47,333 nt of DNA from IMG/VR virus record IMGVR_UViG_3300012926_000041, positions 1 to 47,333 of that record, one strand, 5' to 3'. The notes under the pieces were generated by a model. That model was not told the origin of the DNA. It searched no databases and worked only from the letters and a program-made list of their open reading frames with translations. A program made the translations under genes and the position numbers. Numbering within the stretch: position 1 is the stretch's first letter; each line of letters begins with the position of its first letter. This DNA is from a virus. Shown in pieces: positions 22,694 to 29,595 of the stretch.

Positions 22694-23206
22694 TTAGATC
22701 ATTTTCTTGTACTCGCCCTCACCCGCGTACACAATGAGGCCGAGTTTGGTGAAGATCCGGAGCATGATCGGGATCTTTGCATCTGGATTGAACTTGATGT
22801 GCGTTCCGGCCTTCTTTGCCTGCTTACAGAAAACAGTCGTCTTTGATGCAAGCTCAGTGGCCGTTAACTTCTTTCCGCATTCCTCGCGCAGAACCGAATA
22901 AACGGCCCAGCCAGCAGATCCAACACGAAGGCTGCAGTTCTCCTTGTCCTTGAGATAACGCTTCGAAAGAGGACGTGCCTTCTCAGCAGTCTCCTCTTTC
23001 TTTTCCTTGGGCTGCTTCACAGCCTTCTTCTCTTTCGTTTTCGTCGCCATTGTTTCTTCCTTGACTGCGTTTCGTTTTCCAGCACGCCGACAGCGTCTCG
23101 CAACGAGACAGACCTGACATTCGGGTGCCGTTTTCAGGTAATACTTGCCAAAGCAATCGCCTTCAAACTCCGCTTTTGCCTTGGTCGGTAGAGGAGGGTT
23201 TGTCAT
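22694..23206 (-). CDS. Cysteine-rich phage protein with lysine-rich linker
   Basis: 170 aa, ATG preceded by GAGGAGGACG. N-terminal motif CFGKYYLKTAPECQVCLVAR with a further RRC gives four cysteines, a pattern I have seen in small phage zinc proteins. A Lys/Glu-rich linker (residues 55-80) leads to an 80-residue C-terminal domain that looks like a winged helix (VYSVLREECGKKLTATELAS and MLRIFTKLGLIVYAG). Possible DNA-binding regulator; unproven. Confidence 0.55.
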   Translation of the reverse strand: MTNPPLPTKAKAEFEGDCFGKYYLKTAPECQVCLVARRCRRAGKRNAVKEETMATKTKEKKAVKQPKEKKEETAEKARPLSKRYLKDKENCSLRVGSAGWAVYSVLREECGKKLTATELASKTTVFCKQAKKAGTHIKFNPDAKIPIMLRIFTKLGLIVYAGEGEYKKMI

Positions 23207-23240
23207 CGTCCTCCTCTTATAAGGGAGCCTTCCGGGATGC

Positions 23241-23747
23241 TCATAGGTATTCTCTCAATAAATCCTCCTTCTTCTTTAGGTACTGATCATTGATCCGGCT
23301 CGAGACTTCGACCAGACGCTTACAACGCTCCCGTCCCAGTCTCCCTGTTAGAGCAGAGAGCTTTGCGCGGAAGAAGTCGAGTGGAAGTAAGGGACTCCCT
23401 GCAAACGAAGCAGGCCCATCCTGCTCTTGGGAAGCTGGCCCAAGCATCGCTTCAAGCCGGGCCACCCTCCGTTCTGCCTTGATGAGCTTCATCCTGAAGA
23501 TATCCTTGATCCTCCGGCGAAGACTCTTGCGGAACAATCGAATCAGGTCAATCCCTCTGGCAGAGGGATATTCTTCCAGAACCCTCCAAAGAATAATAGA
23601 TGCCTCCTGACAGAGATCCTCTGAATCATAGAGGACCGATCTCCAGGCATGACGCTGTGCAACCGATTTGATTAACAGGGACATCATCGCCAGCTGAAGA
23701 TCATAATCAGCCCGATCCCCTAGCCCCGTTCTCTCTCTCGCTTCCAT
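23241..23747 (-). CDS. Sigma-70 region-2-like protein
   Basis: 168 aa. LLIKSVAQRHAWRSVLYDSE, then DLCQEASIILWRVLEEYP and LFRKSLRRRIKDIFRMK match the helices of sigma region 2, including D-L-x-Q-E. After a Pro/Gly linker the C-terminal part is helical but lacks an obvious region 4. It overlaps the upstream gene by 41 nt. Third sigma-like protein of the window; it could be a phage middle or late sigma or a region-2-only regulator. Confidence 0.5.
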   Translation of the reverse strand: MEARERTGLGDRADYDLQLAMMSLLIKSVAQRHAWRSVLYDSEDLCQEASIILWRVLEEYPSARGIDLIRLFRKSLRRRIKDIFRMKLIKAERRVARLEAMLGPASQEQDGPASFAGSPLLPLDFFRAKLSALTGRLGRERCKRLVEVSSRINDQYLKKKEDLLREYL

Positions 23748-24252
23748 CTAGTCGCCCCTCTTCTCTAGTAGCCTCATCCTTAACCATTGCCAACACGTTT
23801 GTTAGATCGAACTGAAGCATAGAAATCTTCGTTCGATCAAACTGGCTAGGATGCTGTAGATAGTCAAGCGAGATTCTACAGAGTCTTTTCAACTCCCGGA
23901 TTTTCCATTCAGGATCCCGAGCAATTGATTTCGCTTGAGCTAACTGCGGCACCTCATAAGGTGGTAGGCTACACCGACCACGATGGAATTTCCAACAGAG
24001 GAGTTCCCGCGCTCTCCGTTTCTCCTCACCAATGACTCGATCATGAGGAGCATCAACGATTCGGTTCAGAGATGAACTATAGATAAACGTTACAGTCTTA
24101 TCGTAAGTCCGTTTCCCCTTGCGCGTTTCGCGTAGAAGAGCATTGAAGCAATCAACCCTCACTCCGTCCTTAACGCTGTGGACCGTGAAGATATCAGTGC
24201 TTGTCAGGCGGAATAACTCTCCCGTCTTGACGACAAGCAATGCCTTTGTCAT
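23707..24252 (-). CDS. Hypothetical protein
   Basis: 181 aa. The N-terminus is strand-rich (KALLVVKTGELFRLTSTDIF), the middle has LLCWKFHRGRCSLPPYEVP, and the C-terminus is helical, ending in a charged tail that overlaps the sigma-like gene. No family recognised. The four-base spacing to the zinc protein upstream suggests one transcript. Confidence 0.55.
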   Translation of the reverse strand: MTKALLVVKTGELFRLTSTDIFTVHSVKDGVRVDCFNALLRETRKGKRTYDKTVTFIYSSSLNRIVDAPHDRVIGEEKRRARELLCWKFHRGRCSLPPYEVPQLAQAKSIARDPEWKIRELKRLCRISLDYLQHPSQFDRTKISMLQFDLTNVLAMVKDEATREEGRLDGSERENGARGSG

Positions 24253-24255
24253 AGT

Positions 24256-24615
24256 TCACTTCTTCTTGCTCTTGATCTCCTTCTCTTCCTTCCGCTTCTT
24301 CTTGGCAACTTCATGGTTCGCCTTCAGGCAGTCCGGGCAGAAGAGATCCTTGTGCGGGCACATGAACCACCGGGCATACTCATAATCGTAGTTCTTGGAC
24401 TGAACCGTCTTGGACTCCTTACAGCCCGCGCACGGACCAACAACCTTGTCCTCGCCCATGGCATCCTTGAGCTTCTTCTCTTGCTCGTCGATCATTGCAA
24501 GAAGTTTTGGATTGCTCTTGGCAAACTCCTTCATCATGGCAAGGTTTCCAGACAGCATGGCCGCCATGTCCTTCTTGCCAAACTTCTTCTTCTCTTCCTT
24601 CGTTGACGTAGACAT
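24256..24615 (-). CDS. Zinc-ribbon hypothetical protein
   Basis: 119 aa from the ATG at 24615, chosen for GGAGAGAAAGCG before it; the longer ORF start has no support. CAGCKESKTV and CPHKDLFCPDCLKANH form a zinc ribbon in the C-terminal half; both termini are Lys-rich. The leader carries CTAGGATGGAGA, related to the leader motif seen before several genes up to 32.1 kb. Confidence 0.55.
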   Translation of the reverse strand: MSTSTKEEKKKFGKKDMAAMLSGNLAMMKEFAKSNPKLLAMIDEQEKKLKDAMGEDKVVGPCAGCKESKTVQSKNYDYEYARWFMCPHKDLFCPDCLKANHEVAKKKRKEEKEIKSKKK

Positions 24616-24631
24616 TCGCTTTCTCTCCATC

Positions 24632-24760
24632 CTAGTGTTTAGGGAAATTGAAATAGATAACGGCAAGCAACAGCAGTCCAATGATGATCCCCAGTAGACA
24701 GATGGCAAGGCCCTCCTTTCTTTCTTCAACGATAGGATTGAAACGTCCTGTACTGTCCAG
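24632..24760 (-). CDS. Small membrane protein with possible CTG start (42 aa)
   Basis: Reading frame DSTGRFNPIVEERKEG then a single hydrophobic helix (LAICLLGIIIGLLLLAVIYF), ending NFPKH. No ATG, GTG or TTG start fits. A CTG at 24760 lies seven bases after GGAGGAG, a very strong ribosome site with no other use. The frame fills an otherwise empty 160-nt gap. Type: short cytoplasmic N-end and one membrane pass. Function unknown. Confidence 0.42.
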   Translation of the reverse strand: MDSTGRFNPIVEERKEGLAICLLGIIIGLLLLAVIYFNFPKH

Positions 24761-24778
24761 CTTACTTCTCCTCCTCAA

Positions 24779-25060
24779 TTACTTTGCCCTCCTCATCAGC
24801 TTTGCCATGAGAGGACGTAGCGTGATGATCTTGATAGCCACTTCGCCCTTCCCGTCCCGATAGTCCCGGAGACGGAGACGAAGCTTGGCACAGGCCTGAT
24901 AGACCTGAGAAACCGTACAACCGCATAGGGATGCTATCTTGGATGCATGGAAGCCTCGTATCCCGAAATACTCGATGTTCTTGTAGAGGCTGTCCCGACG
25001 TTCTGGCGCTACTCGTTTCCAGAGCGGTGCCGTTGTCCATTGTCCTCTAAGTCTCTTCAC
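24779..25060 (-). CDS. Small helix-turn-helix protein
   Basis: 93 aa. FHASKIASLCGCTVSQVYQA reads as a helix-turn-helix (A-x-x-x-A-x-x-x-G-x-x-x-x-x-V). It is flanked by basic stretches (LRLRLRDYRDG and MAKLMRRAK). Probably a DNA-binding regulator. An overlapping ORF at 24762-25040 in another frame lacks any such pattern and was set aside. Start overlaps the upstream gene's stop. Confidence 0.6.
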   Translation of the reverse strand: MKRLRGQWTTAPLWKRVAPERRDSLYKNIEYFGIRGFHASKIASLCGCTVSQVYQACAKLRLRLRDYRDGKGEVAIKIITLRPLMAKLMRRAK

Positions 25061-25371
25061 TTGCGCATCACCACCGCCACGGGGATTTCGTGGCCGCAGT
25101 TCATGCAGAACCTGATCTCAGAAGACAGCCGATCCCCTTCTTGGACAACTGACGACTTTGGAGGATTCTCCTCCATTTGCTTTGCGATGTTATTGAAGAC
25201 ATGATCCCGGATTCTCTTGCCTTCCTTTGAGATCTTCCGTCTAGGCTTCGTCTTCCGATGATTCTTCCTCCAATGGGCCAGCGCAATGTTCCTTGTCTTG
25301 TAAGGCCCATTGCCGCAAGCGGCACAGGAGATCGTGCCATCAGAATTTGTGGTGACCCTTTCGGTTGACAT
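25057..25371 (-). CDS. C2H2-type zinc-finger protein
   Basis: 104 aa from the ATG at 25371, which has TTGGAGGAATGC upstream. CAACGNGPYKTRNIALAHW with a following H spells C-x2-C-x13-H-x4-H, a C2H2-like finger rarely seen in bacteria and phages. A second pair (CMNCGH) is near the C-terminus. A linker rich in Lys/Arg separates them. Directly behind a strong terminator, so its expression may depend on readthrough. Confidence 0.6.
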   Translation of the reverse strand: MSTERVTTNSDGTISCAACGNGPYKTRNIALAHWRKNHRKTKPRRKISKEGKRIRDHVFNNIAKQMEENPPKSSVVQEGDRLSSEIRFCMNCGHEIPVAVVMRK

Positions 25372-25386
25372 GCATTCCTCCAATCC

Positions 25387-25422
25387 TAGAAAAATAAAGG
25401 CCAAGGCTTCACGGACCCTGGC
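25387..25422 (-). terminator. Intrinsic terminator or attenuator upstream of the C2H2 gene
   Basis: On the minus strand a 7-bp GC-rich stem (25416-25422 with 25400-25406, one G-U pair, 9-nt loop) is followed directly by CCTTTATTTTT. It points with the genes and lies only about 20 nt before the 25371 start, so it would end any transcript coming from 25.4-25.8 kb unless antitermination occurs. Confidence 0.65.
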
Positions 25423-25782
25423 AGAGCCTACAGCACCGACTTCAACTGTATTATTTCACAGCATTAAAAGAATCATCTTAGCGCATCATACGGTCCTCAT
25501 CGTTGTAGCTTTTAAGAAATTAGCGTGCTAGTAATCATATGTTCAAATATAAATAACAGATCGCTTTCAAAGGTCCGAGTAGGCCAGACTCTTAATAGTC
25601 ACTCACATTCCTGACTACAGGGAATCTGTTTGCTATCCTTCACAATGCATGGTCTTAACAGAGGCAGAGCTAGATCGTTAGACCTAGAGATAGCGCGTAG
25701 CATCGGTTTCCAAAGTCAGCGACCGAACTCAGAATCCACTAAGGCCAGTCGATGCTTGTTGAAGGCATCTCAGAGTCTCCTT
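25423..25782 (-). other. 360-nt gene-free stretch: candidate regulatory leader
   Basis: No credible gene. After the upstream stop an AAGGAGACTCTGAG site precedes a 9-codon ORF (MPSTSIDWP). Arms 25750-25756 and 25699-25705 (AGCATCG/CGATGCT) can form a 7-bp helix. An AT-rich part (25440-25560) has promoter-like minus-strand words (TTGAAC, 18 nt, TAATTT). It ends in the terminator at 25387-25422. Together this looks like a leader with conditional termination, or a short ncRNA. Confidence 0.4.
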
Positions 25783-25941
25783 TCAAGTAGTAGGGGAAAC
25801 AGGAGTTTCAACGGAAGGCATTCCATATTCCTCCCGGTACTTCTTCTCGCAGACAAGACACATCGACGTCGAGACGCCATCCACAGGTTTCTCTTCAGTC
25901 TTGTACATGAACTCTCGACACGTCATACAGAAGTATTTCAT
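25783..25941 (-). CDS. Small zinc-ribbon protein (52 aa)
   Basis: From ATG 25941, with AGGAGTGGCCT before it and an ATGA overlap with the upstream gene. MKYFCMTCREF and STSMCLVCEKKY give a Cys4 zinc ribbon, followed by an acidic, Pro/Thr end. A longer reading to 26031 would overlap the upstream gene for 90 nt and was not chosen. Function unknown. Confidence 0.55.
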   Translation of the reverse strand: MKYFCMTCREFMYKTEEKPVDGVSTSMCLVCEKKYREEYGMPSVETPVSPTT

Positions 25942-26543
25942 AGGCCACTCCTGAATCCAACAGCATCTACAAACCGCCCATTCTTGAAGGTCGCAGTAAC
26001 TGATGCCCCTCCAGGAGAATTGGAGTAGCACATGAGCCGATAATGCCTAATCTGAATGCCATCGTTGAAGTAGGCTACCGAAGATGGCTCAATGTGGCGA
26101 TGATTCGTGAAGCCCGATGCGGCATAGCCGATGATCCCCGGCTGCCAGCCCGTCCGATCCATCCCCCGGCCTAGGGTACATTCGAACTGTTCGATGGTTT
26201 CCCCGGCCCATGTCTGAAGCCTCATGATTCGCTCGCAATCGACGCCAGACCACTCCGGATGCCGCGCCTCGAGATCACTAGGAGTCCGGTCTGCCGTTGA
26301 AGCTAGAATCATTGTACAACCGCCAAGCGTAAGGATCAGCGTCGGAACAATCAGGATCATGGAAAAGAATCTTGCGACCATGTTATGATACCTCGTCTTC
26401 TCATGATCAAGCTTTGAACCGATCTTTCGAAGATTATCCTGGGCCGCAACCAAGACCTTTGATTGGGCATCGTAGTCGATGCTCAACCCTTTAACGACAA
26501 AAAGCTGTTTTGTGATTTCACTTGCTTTTTCTTCTTTTGTCAT
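25938..26543 (-). CDS. Single-pass membrane protein with extracytoplasmic domain
   Basis: 201 aa from the ATG at 26543. A first helical, charged part (residues 1-60) is followed by a strongly hydrophobic helix (MILIVPTLILTLGGCTMIL), then a 110-residue domain with several cysteines and Gly/Tyr-rich strands. The LGGC inside the hydrophobic helix resembles a lipobox but is far from the start. It might face the periplasm. A longer upstream start overlaps another gene. No family recognised. Confidence 0.5.
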   Translation of the reverse strand: MTKEEKASEITKQLFVVKGLSIDYDAQSKVLVAAQDNLRKIGSKLDHEKTRYHNMVARFFSMILIVPTLILTLGGCTMILASTADRTPSDLEARHPEWSGVDCERIMRLQTWAGETIEQFECTLGRGMDRTGWQPGIIGYAASGFTNHRHIEPSSVAYFNDGIQIRHYRLMCYSNSPGGASVTATFKNGRFVDAVGFRSGL

Positions 26544-26739
26544 AGGCTTTCTCCCAAACGATCTTTCCACTTTCGTTATCGACAACAAACAAACGATCAA
26601 ACTTCCCTCCGCAAGCAGCATAGCCAATTGCCATTGCTTTGCTTTCGAAGGATCCAAGAGAAATTGGAGAAATGGCACGATACTTAACCATGATGCCGTA
26701 CCGTTTCTCTTTTGAGTAGCGAAGTCTAGAGCGGGCCAT
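26518..26739 (-). CDS. Small hypothetical protein
   Basis: 73 aa from the ATG at 26739, with GAGGGAGTCAGCA upstream; it overlaps both neighbours. Basic start (MARSRLRYSKEKRYG), then strand-like AIGYAACGGKFDRLFVVDN and a Lys/Arg tail. No family recognised. Confidence 0.5.
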   Translation of the reverse strand: MARSRLRYSKEKRYGIMVKYRAISPISLGSFESKAMAIGYAACGGKFDRLFVVDNESGKIVWEKAYDKRRKSK

Positions 26740-27145
26740 TGCTGACTCCCTCTGGATGCTCATCGAAGAATGGGCCATGCATCAGCGCCAACTCCGTCGA
26801 TGAAATGCTTTCTCCCTCATCTTCAATCGGTATGACCATCCTGATTGAAGCCGGAACGCCAACATAGATTTTCTTCCCGCAGCATTCTGACAGAATATAC
26901 CAGCCACCGACATCTTTACGAAGATGCTGTGGCGGCTCTCCGGCCTGGTACAAGTACTGTTCGTAAGTCATCCCCTGAATGGCACAGTTCAATGCCCCGA
27001 CAGCATGGCCTGAGCCGAGTCCCGTTCGTTTATGAACGGCATCAGCTACCAGTTTGAAAAGCTCATTCTTGAGATCAAGATTGGTAGTCATCAGAATCTG
27101 CTCAACCCATTCCCATTCATCTTCGTCCAACAATACTTTAAGCAT
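26726..27145 (-). CDS. Hypothetical protein
   Basis: 139 aa from the ATG at 27145, with GGATTGGAGGATAGA before it. The N-terminus (MLKVLLDEDEWEWVEQIL) is acidic and helical; the middle has ECCGKKIYVGVP, possibly half a zinc site, and the C-terminus is acidic. It has the shared leader motif found before several genes in this region. Function unknown. Confidence 0.55.
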   Translation of the reverse strand: MLKVLLDEDEWEWVEQILMTTNLDLKNELFKLVADAVHKRTGLGSGHAVGALNCAIQGMTYEQYLYQAGEPPQHLRKDVGGWYILSECCGKKIYVGVPASIRMVIPIEDEGESISSTELALMHGPFFDEHPEGVSNGPL

Positions 27146-27163
27146 TCTATCCTCCAATCCAGG

Positions 27164-27382
27164 TTACCAAATCATTTCCGCCAAGGCCATCTCTCTATCC
27201 AAGAGCTTAACGATCATCTCTGCCTCCTCATGACTACAGGGCGTAGCATTCTTCAGAGGAGTTATCCTCCCATGAACGTCAAAGACCCCCTGGCAGATGT
27301 AACTCATCTCGCATGATTCGTTTCGAGGATATGCCCCCTTTGAAACGATAATGCAGACTCCCTCCGTTGATTCTCGCATCAC
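27164..27382 (-). CDS. Small hypothetical protein (start uncertain)
   Basis: 72 aa by the longest reading, which overlaps the upstream gene by about 100 nt; an ATG at 27307 would give 47 aa. The sequence (MSYICQGVFDVHGRITPLKN, then HEEAEMIVKLLDREMALAE) pairs strands with one helix. No ribosome site clearly favours one start. No family recognised. Confidence 0.4.
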   Translation of the reverse strand: MMRESTEGVCIIVSKGAYPRNESCEMSYICQGVFDVHGRITPLKNATPCSHEEAEMIVKLLDREMALAEMIW

Positions 27383-27623
27383 GCTCGCTGGGCCAATGAA
27401 GCGTCACGTCAATGAAACGCTTCCCTAGCGGACCGCGAACCAATTGAACGTCAACATCTGAATAGCCCCAGTCCTGTTCCTTTGAAAGCTCGCAGATCTT
27501 CTGCTCTATCTTTGCAAGATCTCTCGCAATTGCCATGTCGTCCTCCGTCGGTTTCCGAGTAATCCCCAGTAGCTTCTGAACATAGACGCAGAAACGATCC
27601 TGTCCCATTGTCTCAGTGAGCAT
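27279..27623 (-). CDS. Hypothetical protein
   Basis: 114 aa from the ATG at 27623, supported by GGAGTACAAGT and an overlap with the upstream stop. A helical first half and a strand-rich second half (DVDVQLVRGPLGKRFIDVTL, then SLHYRFKGG). No cysteine motif, no membrane segment, no family recognised. Confidence 0.5.
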   Translation of the reverse strand: MLTETMGQDRFCVYVQKLLGITRKPTEDDMAIARDLAKIEQKICELSKEQDWGYSDVDVQLVRGPLGKRFIDVTLHWPSERDARINGGSLHYRFKGGISSKRIMRDELHLPGGL

Positions 27624-27882
27624 ACTTGTACTCCAGAATTCGGTACTCCTGTCCCTGGTCCGATCCGGCTCCGGAGATTTCACTCAGCTGCCCGGTCAGG
27701 ATATCGGAAATGGCAAGCCTGAGTTCTCCTGATTGGCCATGGACCCAGATGGCGGTGATCTCGAATCGTCGCCCGACCCGATCTTTCAACGCGGACATAT
27801 CTGGAATCCCTGTGTCCATGAATCGAATGTACCTGCCAACGAGATTTGTTGAGACTGCCCTTCTCTCTGTCTTTCCAGTCAC
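27613..27882 (-). CDS. Small hypothetical protein with GTG start
   Basis: 89 aa. The GTG at 27882 follows GGATTGGAGGAACGT, the local leader motif; an ATG at 27903 lacks a ribosome site. The protein is strand-rich (GRYIRFMDTGIPDM, RRFEITAIWVHGQSGELRLA) and resembles a small beta-barrel domain. No family recognised. Confidence 0.5.
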   Translation of the reverse strand: MTGKTERRAVSTNLVGRYIRFMDTGIPDMSALKDRVGRRFEITAIWVHGQSGELRLAISDILTGQLSEISGAGSDQGQEYRILEYKYAH

Positions 27883-27912
27883 ACGTTCCTCCAATCCCTT
27901 CATCCTAGTAAG

Positions 27913-27960
27913 TTCCCTGCCTGGAGAGCCGGCAACCCAGAAGCTTCTCCAGGCAGGGAA
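27913..27960. terminator. Perfect 14-bp hairpin after the VWA gene
   Basis: 27913-27926 pairs perfectly with 27947-27960 (TTCCCTGCCTGGAG arm), loop 20 nt. It follows the VWA stop by about ten bases. No T-run follows on the minus strand. Like the hairpin at 7756-7789, it could end transcription weakly, protect the mRNA end, or be an RNase III-type site. Confidence 0.6.
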
Positions 27961-27970
27961 AAGATAGAGA

Positions 27971-29401
27971 CTACTTTGCGTTGATGATCTTGAGCATCTT
28001 GGCAAACACAGCGTCCGTGAGTTCCTCGAGCCTCATGACGCTGATGGCCTTGTCTCCCATGAACTTCGGGAGTTTGTCCGTCAGGATGCTGACGCCAATC
28101 ATGATGATGTTGGCCTTCCGCTTGAGCTCATCGGCAAACTTCCCCATCTCCTCGATACCCGAGTTACATTCATTGGCATCGGTGAGGAAGAACATCATGC
28201 GCCGATCCTCCGGACGCGCCAGGAGACGACGAGCACCGTAGGCTGCTGCATCGTGCGGGATATCAGTACCGGCATCGCAGCGATAATTCCCGATCCGGTC
28301 CCTAACACTGACCCAGGGATCATTGAAGCTCTTATACACCATGGCGTAATGGTTATAAGAGAAGTAAGCCCCTCCCTGGTAGGAAAGGACTTCGAACTGG
28401 ATCCCTAGAGAGTTACAAACCTCTCCAAGCGCATAGGCCAGGACTCCTGCGGTCCCATTCTTGGAGAACAGCAGGGGATCTCCTGTTGCGCTGACCCCGC
28501 CATACGTGACCAACGTTCCACGACCGGGGGTTTGACGCATCGAGGATGAATCGTCCAGGATGATGGTGATGGCCGTCTTGATCGTCTTGCGGTCTGCCTT
28601 CTTGGCAAAGATATCATCCTTGCCCGCCGCCACGAGCCGAGCAACCTGGCCCCGGTCGACCAGACCCGATTTCTGCTGACGCTGGCGAGAGACGCGGGCT
28701 TCAGCCTCCATGGCCAACTGAAGCTGACGACGGAGACGGGGAACGATCTCCAGAGCCTTGTTACGGATGGGGATGGCCCGCTCGCCATTAGCCTTCGGCC
28801 TGAAGATCTCGAGGCTACGGGGCATGCCCGATTCCATCGAGTTCACCATCTCATCCCCGATTTTCTCAAGCCAGTCTTCTGATGCGGGCTCTCCAGGGAC
28901 ATCGTTGTCAATGCCGCTATCGGCATAAAGCATGGTTCCGCCAGAAAGCGTGACCCCTACCTTCTTCTTCTGAGGGCCATTGGATCCTGACCTAGACGTC
29001 GGCACGGGCAGTTCCCAGTCCTCATTTTCTTCCGCTGCCTCTTCCCCTTCCATCTTGGCGATGTGTTCGCGCAGTTCCTTTTTCTCTGCCTCCGTCAATT
29101 CAACCTTGATGAACTTGTCATCCTCGCCCGTATTGATGACAATGTCCTTGCCGTCCTCGAGAGCTTTCTTGATCTCCTCTGCGGTACGCTCCGTGATGAG
29201 GACGGCAGCCACGTCAATCTTGTCGAAGATGTCCTTCAGCTTTTCCTGAAGAGGCTCCGAAAGACCTGCCATTGGATTCTCGTTCAGATCTGAATAGGAG
29301 CCCGCATGCTCCTCGCAACCCCACTCGCCGCATTTCGGGCAGATGCCACGATCCGGCTTGCCATACTCGCCACCGATGATTTCGTCTTCGTTGTGATCCA
29401 T
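27971..29401 (-). CDS. CobT-like VWA-domain protein
   Basis: 476 aa. The first 250 residues are charged and partly disordered, with a CPKCGEWGC zinc-like start. The C-terminal VWA domain begins with the MIDAS motif ILDDSSSM near 281-288; GTDIPHDA and FFLTDANE follow as the later metal-binding loops. The order fits CobT/BchD-type chelatase subunits working with a CobS-like AAA+ ATPase, encoded just upstream (29596). Actual cobalt chelation is not shown: such pairs also remodel or assemble other metal enzymes. Confidence 0.72.
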   Translation of the reverse strand: MDHNEDEIIGGEYGKPDRGICPKCGEWGCEEHAGSYSDLNENPMAGLSEPLQEKLKDIFDKIDVAAVLITERTAEEIKKALEDGKDIVINTGEDDKFIKVELTEAEKKELREHIAKMEGEEAAEENEDWELPVPTSRSGSNGPQKKKVGVTLSGGTMLYADSGIDNDVPGEPASEDWLEKIGDEMVNSMESGMPRSLEIFRPKANGERAIPIRNKALEIVPRLRRQLQLAMEAEARVSRQRQQKSGLVDRGQVARLVAAGKDDIFAKKADRKTIKTAITIILDDSSSMRQTPGRGTLVTYGGVSATGDPLLFSKNGTAGVLAYALGEVCNSLGIQFEVLSYQGGAYFSYNHYAMVYKSFNDPWVSVRDRIGNYRCDAGTDIPHDAAAYGARRLLARPEDRRMMFFLTDANECNSGIEEMGKFADELKRKANIIMIGVSILTDKLPKFMGDKAISVMRLEELTDAVFAKMLKIINAK

Positions 29402-29407
29402 AAAGTC

Positions 29408-29587
29408 CTATCCTTTCGGTTGATTCAGACAAGGTTCACAGTACACATGCCCAGCCAGCTCATTGAGCGGCTCCGTCTTGCTCTTGCAGAGATGGCATTG
29501 ACGCTTCTCTTTCCGGAGTCCTTCCCCGGTACAGAAGCATCTCAGCTTTTCCTGCTCCGTCTTTTTCGGTTTGTAGTTGTATCTCAT
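29408..29587 (-). CDS. Small zinc-ribbon protein between the AAA+ and VWA genes
   Basis: 59 aa from the ATG at 29587, after GGAGATGCC. CFCTGEGL, CHLCKSKTEP and CEPCLNQ provide zinc ligands. It sits inside the CobS/CobT-like pair, so it may be an accessory piece of that complex, but this is position only. Confidence 0.5.
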   Translation of the reverse strand: MRYNYKPKKTEQEKLRCFCTGEGLRKEKRQCHLCKSKTEPLNELAGHVYCEPCLNQPKG

Positions 29588-29595
29588 GGCATCTC

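Noticed and set aside
24762-25040. 92-aa ORF overlapping the helix-turn-helix gene
   Set aside because: Ser/Gly-rich with no pattern; the other frame holds the HTH and fits the start-stop overlaps.
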